From positions 79,429,911-79,493,910 of the forward strand of contig CM059198.1 of assembly GCA_030323885.1 (NCBI GenBank): a DNA stretch of 64,000 nucleotides. The letters are read 5' to 3'. This stretch comes from Branchipolynoe longqiensis (taxonomy: Eukaryota; Annelida; Polychaeta; Phyllodocida; Polynoidae). A program made the translations under genes and the position numbers. Of this stretch, positions 52,061-63,554 are shown piece after piece (position 1 is the first letter of the stretch; every line of letters begins with the position of its first letter). The notes beneath the pieces were generated by a model. That model was not told the origin of the DNA. It did no database searches and worked only from the letters and a program-made list of their open reading frames with translations.

Positions 52061-53537
52061 ATGGTAAAAGAATTTCATGATGTGTTCACTGGTTTGGGAA
52101 CAATTAAGGTCGAAGCTAAAATTCATGTAGATAGCAGTGTTCAGCCTGTGATAGATCCACCTAGGAGAATTCCGCATGCCATTGAGGGTAAAGTCAGAAA
52201 GGAATTAGACAGGATGCTTGATTTAGGAGTAATTATTGAGGAAACGGAACCGACTCCATGGGTAAATTCTATGACGATAGTGAAGAAAAAAGATCAAATA
52301 TGTGTGTTTAGATCTGACAAAATTGAACAAAGCAATAGAGCGAGGGCCGTATCCTACAAGAACAATAGAGGAAGTGGTTGCAAACCTAGACGGGGCTAAA
52401 TACTTTTCTGTGGTGGATGCAAAAAGCGAGTACTGGCAAATTCAATTGGACACGGAGAGTTTGAAACTATGTACGTTCAACACACCACAGGGACGCTTCA
52501 GATACACTAGGTTGCCTTTCGGCATAAAGACAGCTGGTGATATTTTCATCTATGAGATGAACAAAATTATGCACGATCTAAAAGGTGTGAATGTAATAAC
52601 GACGACATACTAGTGTATGTTAGCTCAGTGCAGGAGCATAATGATAATCTACGAGCAATCCTTGAACGAGCAAGACATGTGAATTTGAGGTTGAATCCAG
52701 AGAAATCGACAATATGTTGGTCCAGTATCGAGTACGTAGGTCATGTCATTTCCGAGAAAGGCAAAACACCCAATAAGGAGAGAATTCAGGCAATAACTGA
52801 CATGCCCACACCCATGAACAAACAATCGGTCCAGTGTTTTTTGGGAATGATAGCATATATAGCGAAATTTATTCCAAAATTGGCAGAGATAACTAAGCCT
52901 CTGCGCATTCTAACGAATAAAGAAACCACTTGGCACCGGGAAACTGAACAAGAACAGGCTTTTCAGAAACTCAAAAGGATGATTACACATGCACCTGTTC
53001 TTTGGTTCTACAATGTAAGCAAAGTAGTGACACTTCAAGTAGATGCGTCCACATCGGGTCTTGGAGGAAGGTTGTCCGATTGCTATGGCTTCTAAAGCCC
53101 TGGATGAAACGCAAAGTAGTCATGCAGTAATCGAGAAGGAGCTGTTGGCAATTTGTTTTGGTTGTACTAAATTACACAATTACATCTTCGGTAAAAAAGT
53201 AAAGGTAGAAACAGATCATAAACCTTTGGTGTCAATCGTAAACAAGCCTCTGTATCAACTGTCTGCTCGCATGCAACGCATGAGAATGTATTTACAGAAT
53301 TATGATTTGGAGTTGGTTCATATCAAAGGCTCTGAAATGTTTGTTGCAGATGCGCTCTCCAGAGACCACAGCACCAAGACCGAGCCAAATGGGCTGTTTG
53401 ACAGGGAGATCAGCATTGCAGCCGTAGAAGTCATTCAGGGTTGCATGAAACAGATCGAAGCTGAAACACTAACTGACCCAGTATTAAGCGAGAGGCGCAC
53501 ATGGTCGACAACGGATGGCCAGAAGACAAACAGTTGA
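52061..53537 (+). pseudogene. RT-RNase H of gypsy 2
   Basis: RT (PRRIPHAIEGKVRKELDRM, FSVVDAKSEYWQI, RLPFGIKTAGDIF), thumb (VGHVISEKGKTPNKERI) and RNase H (QVDAST, VIEKELLAICFG, ETDHKPL, ADALSRDH) lie in four frames (52061, 52302, 52613 and 53043 starts). At the RT active site the residues before DD are altered by a frame change (about 52590). Inactive. Confidence 0.88.
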
Positions 53538-53591
53538 TACCAAAATCCACAACACCATTTCACACATTTTGGCATGAAATAACAAGACAGG

Positions 53592-54086
53592 GTGGTGTTT
53601 TACTTAATAATTATACCAAAGCAAATGCAGAAAACAACGGTTGACAAACTACATGAGAGGCATCAAGGGATAATAAAGAGAAAGAGATTAGCAAGGGTAC
53701 AGGTCTTTTGGCCAGGGATGCAAACCCAACTTGAGGATGTAATTCAAAGATGTAGTTTGTGTCAGCAATATAGAAATAAACAACATAGTGAGCCACTAGA
53801 GCCCCATGATATACCATGCGTTCCATTTAACAAAGTGGGAGCGGATTTATTCCCAATAGGGAATCAACATTATTTGATAATAGTGGATTATTTTTCGAAG
53901 TATCCATAGGTGATAGAATTGCAGTCAACTACAAGTAATGCAGTGATTCAAGCTATGAAGCAAATGTTTGGTAGACATGGAATTCCGGCGGTAGTGGTTT
54001 CAGACAATGGTCTGCAATTTGCAAGCGCGGAATACAAAACATTTGCAAGGGATTACGGGTTTGAATTGGAATTTTCAAGTCTGCAT
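53592..54086 (+). pseudogene. Integrase of gypsy 2, N-terminal part
   Basis: HHCC finger (LHERHQG, CSLC), first Asp (GADLF), a TAG at 53908-53910, then second Asp (VVSDNGLQF). Cut at LH (54081-54086) by YR element 3; the catalytic Glu lies 5.4 kb downstream. Confidence 0.85.
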
Positions 54087-54354
54087 TGTCCATGTTAGCC
54101 CTAACATGGGTAATTCGCAGCGGGACGTGGGGTGGTAGACTTTCAAAGCACTACGACCGTACCGCCATCTGACGATTTACGGTCAAACTGCCTCACTCGG
54201 ATCGCCCCAGCGCGACTCCACTTAGCCCGGCCCGAACCTGGCGCCACCTATTGATTCAAAAACGCATCATACAAAACTATGCTGACCGCTCGCGCACGAC
54301 CAACCGGCAGTCGACGCCTGGATACCAACCCGACCACTACACCCGTCTGATTCA
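54083..54354 (+). repeat. Split direct repeat A1 of YR element 3
   Basis: GCATTGTCCATGTTAGCCC to CCCGTCTGATTCA, repeated at 59015-59286. It contains CATGTTAGCCCTAACATG, a perfect inverted repeat near the tip. Confidence 0.92.
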
Positions 54355-54401
54355 AGATCCGACGTCACAAGACCCTCACACGAACACCAAAAAAAATAAG
54401 G

Positions 54402-55532
54402 ATGCGGAAACGAACACCCAGATCCAGAGGACGCCCCCGCTCCATCGTGACAAAGGTGTTCATTACAACACCGAAAGGAACGAGGCCGGTAGGATCATCC
54501 TTACGCACGCCAAACAGCAACGAGACGGTTGGCTCCAATCGACAACGGACAAGCCAATCGATCACCCCAACTAACGACCTAACAAGGATTGAAAAAATAC
54601 TAAGCGATAAACTCGACACGGTCACGAATGCCCTTATCAACAGGATTAACGCACTTGAGTCGGCGAAGGACCGAGTGTCGGTGACGACGACGAACACGAT
54701 GGCAGTAATGGAATCGGCGACATGTGGATCCCGTAATGGCCGGCGCAGCGCCAGCCCGAGATGAAAACGATGCAGCAGGAGCCGCTCTCACACTACCACA
54801 CGATCCCCAGACGCCCGAAGCCATCACAGCCACCGCGAGGAGAGCATACGACCACGCAGGAGATCCAACAGGAAAAGGTCCCCCTCCTACAGTGATTCCG
54901 AGTCGGACCACAGGGGATCTATCGAGGACTTATTCAGAGACAAAGGTTCCCGCTCAAGCAAAAGAGTTAGGATATCACTCATGCCCCACACATTCGTAAT
55001 CAGAGGAGACAGAAAGGGAAAAGTTGGCTTGGGTGAGAGCACGTGTATGGAGTACTTTAGCGCACTGTTCAGGATGTGTAAAGACTCAAGCGTTCCGACA
55101 TCCTGGCTAGAGCAGCTGCGCGAACACCAGAAGCAATTCAGCACAATGGCGCTGGACTGGGACTGGGACACATGTTTACTGTGGTCCGAACGCGTCTTCA
55201 GTATGATTGACGACAGGCGCCTACCACATGGATGGGACGACATATACGCGATCAAAGACGTCCAGAGGGACGCTCAGGCAGTCGGCACTCGACTGGCGAC
55301 AAAAAAGAAAAAGGCTAACGATTATCAAAAACGCGCAGAGGATTATGGCGATTATGACCACGACAGCCGCACGGAGTTCTCGACAGTCACAGACGGTTGC
55401 CCGTGCCATCAGTGGAACTGGGGCAATGACTGCGATCACTCGGCTACACACGGCACACTACCGAACCGTTACTGCCACGTATGCGCTTGGTGCGTGACGG
55501 AAACTGAATCCTCAGGTGCAGGTTTTCAGTAG
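54402..55532 (+). pseudogene. Gag-like protein of YR element 3 (one internal UGA)
   Basis: One frame of 376 codons interrupted only by TGA at 54762-54764. Before it: a basic start (MRKRTPRSRGRPRS) and a coiled segment (RIEKILSDKLDTVTNALI). After it: an RS-rich stretch, then MPHTFVIRGDRKGKVG with a folded W-rich region. A Cys/His cluster closes it (CHQWNWGNDC, then CHVC), comparable to the C-x8-C finger of the other YR Gags. The frame starts again in pol before the stop (55516). Confidence 0.75.
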
Positions 55533-57860
55533 GCCGGCCGGCGGCAGTTACCACACACCTTATGGCGGTACTGAGCCCCAGTCCTATGGCTACTACACAG
55601 ACAATAAACAAGGTAACCCCCATAGACTTAACCACTACAGCCCACACCATAACGCCCACCCTACAGACGGCATAGAAACCGGCCAACATGCCAGCGTCGC
55701 TACCCACGCCGCCAGTGACCCAATTACCGCCACATGCTCGACCGCTGAGGCCCGGGAGGTGACCTCATTAAGCGGGTCACGCCCCGGCCTTGACCCCCCA
55801 CCTGATACGGCCGGCCCGGGCCGCGCCCACGCACTACAGGGCGCCTGCGCCACAGCTGGCCTGGATAGCACCACAGGCACGGGTGACCTACAGACCCGCT
55901 CTGTACACTACCGCCCCGACAACAGCCTACATACATCCAACACGCCTGCCACCATTATGACCGATGGCGGCCACGCCCCCTACCACGGCGCAGTCTACAC
56001 ACCGGACACGCCCATACGACACCACACCCATACAACAGCGGGCACCATCATCCCCGCCCTCCCGGTCAGACCTCTGACCGGCAACAACACGGGAGCAGCT
56101 CTCCCAAACATCGTCGGTGTGTACTCACAACCCAGGGAGGCCCATCTTGAGACCGAGCAGGCTCTTACCTACGACGCCAGACGACAAGTGGAGGATGACA
56201 TCGACGCAATAACAAATGGCGACCTAACATCAACAGCCGTGCCCTACAACCCCCCACACACACTAGCATCATACCGACTGACCCTACAAAGGATCTGGCC
56301 CACCACAGTCGTAGAGGCTTGGTCCGACGACACTTATCGGACTATATACGACAAGGTTCGCGAGACAGGCTTGCCTAACCATGTCGTCGCACGCGTGCCA
56401 GTACCATCAGGCCTTAGAATAAACAAATGGACCATGACCAACAGCTGCTGGAGTACCTGGAGTTTGGCTGGCCCGCAGACTTCACTGGAGAACAACCACC
56501 CATCCCCTCGAGCGCCAATCACAAAGAGGACCCGGCACACATGACCTGGATACGGGCCTACGTGCGCACCGAGGTCAGCCACGGCGCACTCCTCGGGCCC
56601 TTCGAGAGGCCTCCCTTCTTCCCCTGGGCGCAGACCAGCCCGATGATGACCCGCCCAAAGAAGAACACCAGCGAGAGGCGGATCATCGTGGACCTCAGCT
56701 ACCCTAGGGGAGCGAGTGTCAACTCGGGCATCAGAAAGGGCCAGTACCAGGGACGACTGACGACTTATACACTAACCGGCATACAAGACCTAGCCGATGA
56801 GGTGACACGTCTCGGAGACACCTGCTACCTCTGGTCTGCCGACCTCGCGTGGGCGTATCGACAACTGCGCGCCTGCCCCCTCTCAATTCCCCATTACGGT
56901 ATAAACCTGGATGGAGTGACTTACTTCGATGTCGCCCCACCATTTGGGTGCCGTACTTCGTCATTAGCATGCGGCCGAACGACAAATGCCATCGTCTACC
57001 TACGGAGGCAACGCGGACATCACGCCCTGTGCTACCTCGACGATTTCGTCGGGGCAGCGCCCTCCTTAAAGAAGGCCCGGGACGCATACGAAGAAGTGAT
57101 CCACCTCGCCGGCGAACTCGGAATCGCCTTGTCCCCGGCAAAATGCGTTCCACCAACGGAGAGCCTCGAATGGCTAGGCTACCACATCTCAGTGAAGGAG
57201 ATGACAATCCGAATACCCGACACGAAGCTGGCCGACATTCTTGCCAAATGTAGGCTATGGACGACCGGGTGAAGAGCCTCCTGTCGAGAACTACAAAGAT
57301 TAGTCGGCAGACTCCAGCCTGTGGCACGCTGCGTCCAGCCAGCCCGCCGCTTCATCGGAAGGATCCTCACAGCCCTCCGGGAAACCCCCCCCCACCGGCA
57401 AGCACACGGTACCAATGGAGCTCACGATGGACATAAACTGGTTCCTGAGGTAGGCCGAAACAACGAACGGCATCGTCCTCCTCCACACCGATCCGCACGA
57501 GGAATGGACCATCGAATGCGACTCCACACTAAGAGGGGGAGGGGCTTACTCCCCCAGAGGTTTCTTCTCGGATAAACCTCGTCGTAGCCCTGAACAGCCT
57601 GGCCCCACCCGAACCACACAAATACACCGTGGTAGTGAACACCGACAACCAGGCCTCCCAACAAGTATTATCATCCGGAGCCGGGCGCGACTCCGTACTC
57701 TGCGCCTGCGCCCGAGAGGTCTGGAGGTTCGCTGCCAACCACAGCTGCCTGGTGAAGGTGGTCCACAAGCCGGGCAAAGAACTTGTCCTTGCTGATGCCC
57801 TCAGCAGGAGACACACCGACCCCGCAGCCGACACGCTGGCTCGGATCGGCTGCTTGGAAA
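55516..57860 (+). pseudogene. RT-RNase H of YR element 3
   Basis: The N-terminal region (55516-56544) leads by a frameshift near 56425 into RT (56427-57272): RRIIVDLSYPRGASVN, LWSADLAWAYRQL, DVAPPFGCRTSS, catalytic CYLDDFVG and SPAKCVPPTESLEWLG. TGA at 57270-57272 and a C-run slip near 57390 follow. RNase H pieces are CDSTLRGGGAY, VNTDNQAS and LADALSRRH in two frames. At least four lesions; inactive. Confidence 0.88.
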
Positions 57861-58905
57861 AAGCACTCGAGCGCATAAGAGTCCATCACCAGCTCGACCA
57901 ATACGGACCCCCATATAGCCTTGTCCCCTGGGAAGCTTGTATAATTGCCTCTCTCTTCCCAGGTGACCCAAACGATGAACGAAGCCGGGTACCGAAGCTG
58001 CTCGACGCTGGACTGGCCACAGGAACCTGGACAAACAAGCGGCTGCAGTCTAAGAAATTCATCCAATTCGCAAGGACGAAGGGATTCAACCCACGGACAC
58101 CCACGCAGATGAACGTAATGGCCTACATTGTACTCCTCGACAAGATACTCAAGTCCCTGGGCGCCATACTAAACTCCATGAGTGGAGCCCTGACCTGGAC
58201 CCGACTGCTCGGCGGCTCACCTGCAGGGTTTGACACATACCTCGTACAGTTCGTCAAAAAAGGGGTGATTCGCACATCCATGCACATCCCAGCGCCGGCC
58301 CCGCCCCTCACCACAGCCCACATGGAGGCTGTCATGCGTTACTTCAAGGCCGGCGGGTCCGCTGCACTGGTCCTGGCATCCGCCACCCTGATGATGTTGT
58401 TCACCCTTCTGAGGCAGAGCAACGTCGTACTCCCAAGCAGAAAATCAGCACGCCACATCCTCAGACGACGCGACATCACCAGCGACAAACGCGACCTCCT
58501 CATGTACGTTCGTTCCTCCAAAGCGTCCAGATCGCGGGCAGACCACTACACCGTACGACTCCACTCCATGCCCAACTCCCAGTGCTGCCCGGTCGCCGCC
58601 TGGCTTCGTTACTCAGAGGCAAACCCGGGTGCCCCATCCGACCTCACGTTCCTCACCCGGGACCGACAACCACTGACCACCAGCACTCTCACAACCGCCA
58701 TTCGCAAGGATCTCCGGGCCCATCGTCACCCTGACCCGGGTGTGTTCAGCCTCCACGGACTATGAGAGGTGGAGCCCAGGCCTGCGCGTGGGCAGGAGCC
58801 ACGACCAACGACGTCCGACAACTCGGGGCCTGGAGTACCGACGCCATGTACACATACGTACCAAAACCGGCCTTCGGGGAAGCTACTCGGGCAATCTCTA
58901 CCTTA
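57860..58905 (+). pseudogene. Tyrosine recombinase of YR element 3
   Basis: Core: TNKRLQSKKFIQFARTKG, first Arg in FTLLRQSNVV, CCPVAAWLRYSE, LTTAIRKDLRAH. The H-x-x-R segment is hit by a one-base frameshift at about 58760 (SLHGL then stop). In the next frame RGGAQACAWAGAT, GAW and MYTYVPK continue to about 58905, so Trp and Tyr remain. Same clade as the recombinases at 44342 and 45351. Confidence 0.85.
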
Positions 58906-58910
58906 TTTGG

Positions 58911-59452
58911 TTGAGATTGCCGAGGTTCTGTTCTCATGTTCTGATTTCATTTCTGCCTCTGTAACTGTATATTCTCCTGATTAAATCCAGATTATGCCAC
59001 ACCCATCTCGCTGTGCATTGTCCATGTTAGCCCTAACATGGGTAATTCGCAGCGGGACGTGGGGTGGTAGACTTTCAAAGCACTACGACCGTACCGCCAT
59101 CTGACGATTTACGGACAAACTGCCTCACTGGGATCACCCCAGCGCGACGCCACTTAGCCCGGCCCGAACCTGGCGCCACCTATCGATTCAAAAACGCATC
59201 ATACGAAACTACGCTGACCACTCGCGTACGACCAACCGGCAGTCGATGCCTGGATACCAACCCAACCACTACACCCGTCTGATTCAGCCGCTGCCCACCC
59301 CTCAACAACAAAGGACAGTAGCTCACGGCGGTTGAGGCGTGGTAGGGTTGAGATTGCCAAGCTTCTGTTCTCATGTTCTGATTTCATTTCTGCCTCTGTA
59401 ACTGTATGTTCTCCTGATTAAATCCAGATTATGCCACACCTGTCTCGTTGTG
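58911..59452 (+). repeat. Terminal repeats B1-A2-B2 of YR element 3
   Basis: B1 58911-59014 and B2 59348-59452 share TTGAGATTGCC, CTCATGTTCTGATTTCATTT and ATTATGCCACACC. A2 59015-59286 is the copy of A1. A 61-bp stretch lies between A2 and B2. Confidence 0.9.
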
Positions 59453-59455
59453 AAT

Positions 59456-60028
59456 TATCCACAGAGTATTGGGCAGGCAGAGAGACACATTCAAACAGTA
59501 AAGACGATGATAAAAAAGGACTTAATTTATTCTTATTGAATTTCCATAACAACCCATTAACGGGACTGGATGCATCACCCGCGCAGCTGTTAATGAGTCA
59601 GAAGCTACGCTCAAAGTTGCCAGCGTTAGATAAGCACTTAAGAGCGAAAACAGTAAAGATAGATCAGAAACAAATTCAAAACCTACAACATAATCAAAAG
59701 AAATTTGTTGATCGACACGCAGGGAAGGAATTCAGACAATTGAAAGCCGGGGAACATGTACAATACATCACACACACAGGACAGTGGGCTCAGGGCAGAA
59801 TCACAAAAGGGCCAGGGAAATTATGAAATACAGAACAAAGACAATCTGACACTGAAAAGAAATCGCAAACATATTTTTCCAACGCATAAGCATGTTGAGC
59901 GAAACACACAAGCAACACGAAACCGAAGCCAAGCTACAACGGCAGGGAACCTAAATGCCTGGTCACCTAATTATGTAACTCAGAGAGGGAGAGAAGTAAG
60001 ACCAGTGAGAAGATTAGGATATCTGTAA
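59456..60028 (+). pseudogene. Integrase of gypsy 2, C-terminal part
   Basis: Resumes with YPQSIGQAER, giving the catalytic Glu, and continues to 59826. A shift near 59815 moves the end to another frame (RRLGYL at 60028), the usual C-terminal tail of this clade. Confidence 0.85.
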
Positions 60029-60065
60029 AGTCAGTCATTAAAATCAATTGGACTATAAGTATATA

Positions 60066-62346
60066 TTGGCTACTGGAGTCAGGACACCACCTGTCCAACC
60101 TTCAATGTGGCTTCAGACGGGGCCGCAGCACCCTCGACCATTTGGTGCACATTGAGACCTTCTTAAGAGATGCTTTCCTTAAGAAGGAGCATGTTGTGGC
60201 TGTCTTTTTCGACCTCAAAAAAGCCTATGACACAACGTGGCAGCATGGCATCATGGAGGATCTTCATGCGATTTACCTTCGTGGCCACTTGCCAATTTTC
60301 ATCAGGAACTTTCTAGCCTTCAGGCATTTCCACGTCCGTGTCAAGACTACCTATTCCAGCCTACACTCACAGGAACTAGGATTACCTCAAGGCAGCATAC
60401 TGGCCGTGACCCTTTTCGGGGTCAAGGTCAATGGTATTGCTGCTGCTGTGAAGCGGGGGGTCTCCTGTAGTCTTTTCGTGGACGACTTTGTTTTATATTA
60501 CAGTGGTGCTAACATGAATGTCATAGAGAGATAGCTACAACCAAGCACAAATGGGATCTGCATGCACTTCTGCCTGATGTGTAGAATGCATGCGGAACCG
60601 GAGCTGACCCTAGATGGGGATCCCATGAAAGTAGTTGAGAAAACCAAATGTCTGGGCCTCATTCTCGAAGCAAAACTGTCTTTTGTGCCACATATAAAGT
60701 ACCTGAAAACAAGATGCCTGAAAGCGCTAGATATTCTGAGGGTGCTCTCCAGCTCAGAGTGGGGAGCGGACAGAGATGTTCTGCTCTCCGTGTACAGAAC
60801 CTTGGTTCAGTCACGAGTGGACTACGGCAGCATAGTGTAAGGTTCCGCAAGGAAATCATATATTGGGCTGCTAGACACGATCCACCACCAGGGACTGCGC
60901 CTGGCCCTTGGGGCCTTCCGCACCTCACCGGTTCAGAGCCTTTAGGTCGAAGCCAATGAACCATCACTTAACAACAGGAGAATCAAACTGGCCATGCAAT
61001 ATGTAGTCAAGATAAAAACTAATGCATTGATTCCTGCACACAATTGTCTATTCGAGCAACATGACGAATCCAGGTATGAAGCCAGGCCGAATTACATCCG
61101 GCCACTGAGGCTCCGAATGAAACCTCATTTGGAGGCCATGGGCATGGATTTGGACGTGTTGGAGGATGCCAAAGTCCCAGAACATCCCCCGTGGTCGTTG
61201 AGAAAGCCATCGGTTATCATCCGACTCACGGAACTGAGGAAGTCTGGGACACATCCACTCGAGTACCAAGGACTGCATGCAGAGATTCAAGGTCAGTTTG
61301 CAGCCCACCTCTCCATATACACTGATGATTCAAAAGACGAAAGCCGGGTAGCTGCTGCGGCCGTCTGCCGATGGGAAAAAATTGGTGTACGTTTGCCCGA
61401 TCAGAGCTCGATTTTCACTGCAGAAGCCTGAGCACTCCTTCTCGCGTTGGAGTGTATCGAGGTATCCAACCACACTAACTAGGTTATATACAGTGATTCG
61501 TTCTCTTGCCTCCTGGCTGTTGCTGGACTGAAAATGAATCACCCTATTCTAGCAATGGTCATTTATAAAATGAACCAACTGACAACGGATGGGTATGACA
61601 TCCACCTGTGCTGGGTGCCTGGCCATGCCGGCATAGAAGGAAACGAACGAGCTGATCAGGCTGCAAAGAAGGCCCTGAACTGTGATCTTGAACCGTGTCT
61701 GATCCCTCACTCTGATCTGAAACCACTAATAGCCACCCACATAAAATCCAAATGGCAACATGAGTGGGATGAAAACATTAATAAACTTAAAGAAATTGAA
61801 CCATCTGTGGGAAAGCCACCACAGACTCATGCGGGAGGTCGGCGGGACCAAGTGGTCCTTAGCCGCTGCCGTATTGGCCACTCGTGGCTTACACATGCTT
61901 TTCTGCTCAAGGGGGAACCTCCCCCTGAATGTATTGGGTGTCAGTCCCCGCTGACACTCAAACACATTTTACTAAGTTGCGTTGATTTTTTGGCCCTGCG
62001 CCAACAGTTCTACACTGCAGACAGTATGCATGACCTTTTTACTAAGGTAAAACAGGAAAACATTTTAGCCTTTTTGAGGGCAGCTGGACTGTACCACCTC
62101 ATATAGTTTACTAAATAGATTCTATCAATTATTAATCAAACTTTTCTTTTTCTATGGGAATTTGTTTCCCTTGACCACAAATATATGATTGTGAGCTTTC
62201 TAATTTAATGAGTATCTATTGGCACATAATTAATTGATTGTCTGCTTTTACATGTAAAAGCGATGGTTTGAACAAAAAATTAACATTTCTCGCCGTGAAT
62301 ATGGCCTATGCTGCCGACACGGCGTAAAGCAACCACCAATCAATCA
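60066..62346 (+). mobile_element. LINE copy E, 5'-truncated
   Basis: Closely similar to copy B along its length: starts inside RT (LLESGHHLSNLQCGF), ends with the same 3' UTR and a CCAATCAATCAA tail. No TSD recognised. It terminates gypsy 2 on its left. Confidence 0.88.
60070..62106 (+). pseudogene. LINE copy E RT-RNase H
   Basis: RT palm with FVDD is open at 60142-60534, then TAG. A deletion follows in the linker (about 60545). Stops occur at 60838, 60945, 61429 and 61480. The first RNase H motif reads YTDDS rather than YTDGS. The C-terminal part from 61534 is open, including VPGHAG and the CIGC...H...C knuckle. Not functional. Confidence 0.88.
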
Positions 62347-62418
62347 AGCAGGATACATGACAAAGTGTTTTGTTTGAGGACATTGAAATTTTGTACATCA
62401 TTTTATTGTTTCAGAGGG

Positions 62419-62640
62419 AGATATGGTGTAAAAGTGTATTCATGTATGAAACTAATGATAGGCGGACAGTACACGGAATGTTATGACCATCCATCAACAC
62501 ATGCACACATCAATGTGTATAGCGTGTGTAACGAACCTGGACTGAACTTTAACGGAACCAATTGGTACAAACCAGTTTCGTGCACAGGACTGAGTCGGCA
62601 TCATAAGTGGTGTTCAATTTGTATTCATCTTTATGTTACC
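62419..62640 (+). CDS. Possible host exon, cysteine-rich
   Basis: After TTTATTGTTTCAG (acceptor-like) the sequence reads GRYGVKVYSCMKLM, ECYDHPSTHAHIN, VCNEPGLNFNGTNWYKP and CTGLSRHHKWCSIC. It is Cys-rich with an N-glycosylation motif (NGT), like a secreted domain. No clear donor is found and the family is not recognised. Confidence 0.3.
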
Positions 62641-63118
62641 TTGATTTATTGCACTTCTATATCAGTAACACTACTGTGGTTCCCGGGTTTCACACCTGGA
62701 GGGCTCGCAGCACTGCATGGAGGCTGCATCGTGCAGCCCGGTGCACTAGACTGTTCATTCGGTCTCCAGCTGCGCTCGACGCGACTACTGAGGTCTGTTT
62801 TTGTTTCTCTTCCGGTAGAGCATTTGGGCCAGCCAGATATCACTCTCACGTTACTATTGATTGATTAATATAATATTATTCTGTGAGACATTAATTGGAT
62901 GCTAGCTGTCTCCATTTCTATTAATTAAGAGCGGCTAACAGGTCCAAGGCCTATTATAGCTGTATCCTATTTATTGATTGATTGATATCCATGGTCGATA
63001 TCACATACTACTATGCTAATTGATTATCATGCTATTATTGATTGTTTGTCCAATGCTAATTGTTCATCGTTGATATCGCATTCCACAATGCTATTTGATA
63101 TCACGACAAATAAGCGAA
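62641..63118. other. No gene seen; ATTGATTGATT tracts
   Basis: Short ATTGATTGATT tracts at about 62855 and 62975 resemble LINE tails of this family but have no coding remnant attached. Confidence 0.4.
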
Positions 63119-63547
63119 TTAACAAAAATAAAATTGGTGGCAGCATAAGCTTCTTGCAACATCTACATTGCCTATCCTGGCAATGCTATATGGTTGGGTA
63201 AGGCGGCTCAGTGAGTCGCATATCTCATTAATAGTACTCGGTATGTAGCATGAAGTTATGTCATAATTGTTAATACATGAAAGCCAAAACAATTCTTTCA
63301 CCCAAGACATTATAATGGTATTTTTAGCAGGACCTGCTATGATAGCGGGGTGGACTGTTGTGTTGTCCGTGACGAACACTACATTCTTATTCTTCCATGC
63401 CGCAGACCAGCGTCTGGCAGCGGAAATTACTGCGAACATTTCACGCATGTTAATAAGTGCTTTGGTGCACGATTCATCGGGCACCGCTACGTGTGAAAGT
63501 ACAACGTCTGAACACTTTGACTTCTGGATACTGAATGGTTTATTCAC
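63119..63547 (-). pseudogene. RNase H fragment of a YR retrotransposon
   Basis: Minus strand: NMREMFAVISAARRW (the E motif), VFVTDNTTVH (D), KELFWLSCINNYDI and INEICDSLSRL (final D). This matches 24311-24560 of YR element 1 in order and spacing. The RT is not found upstream and the recombinase is not found downstream, so it is an isolated piece or the rest is diverged. Confidence 0.8.
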
Positions 63548-63554
63548 GGCCTAG

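Larger units (their letters stand above)
54087..59455 (+). mobile_element. YR retrotransposon 3 inserted in gypsy 2 integrase
   Basis: 5369 bp with A1 (54083-54354), gag, RT-RNase H, recombinase, B1 (58911-59014), A2 (59015-59286) and B2 (59348-59452). Removing it rejoins the gypsy integrase in frame with no duplicated target bases, as expected for tyrosine-recombinase integration. A1/A2 differ at only a few of about 272 positions, so the insertion is fairly recent. Confidence 0.92.
50341..60065 (+). mobile_element. Ty3/gypsy retrotransposon 2, interrupted and 3'-truncated
   Basis: 5' LTR, primer site, gag, protease, RT-RNase H and integrase in order. The integrase is split by YR element 3 (54087-59455). 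The 3' LTR is absent; LINE copy E begins at 60066. Same family as the element at 1-520 by its Gag start and primer. Confidence 0.88.

Noticed and set aside
54762..57272. Non-standard genetic code with UGA as sense, because several YR elements show in-frame TGA
   Set aside because: Other stops and frameshifts are equally common in the same elements, and UGA ends otherwise normal frames here; CGA-to-TGA decay explains the TGAs in element 3.
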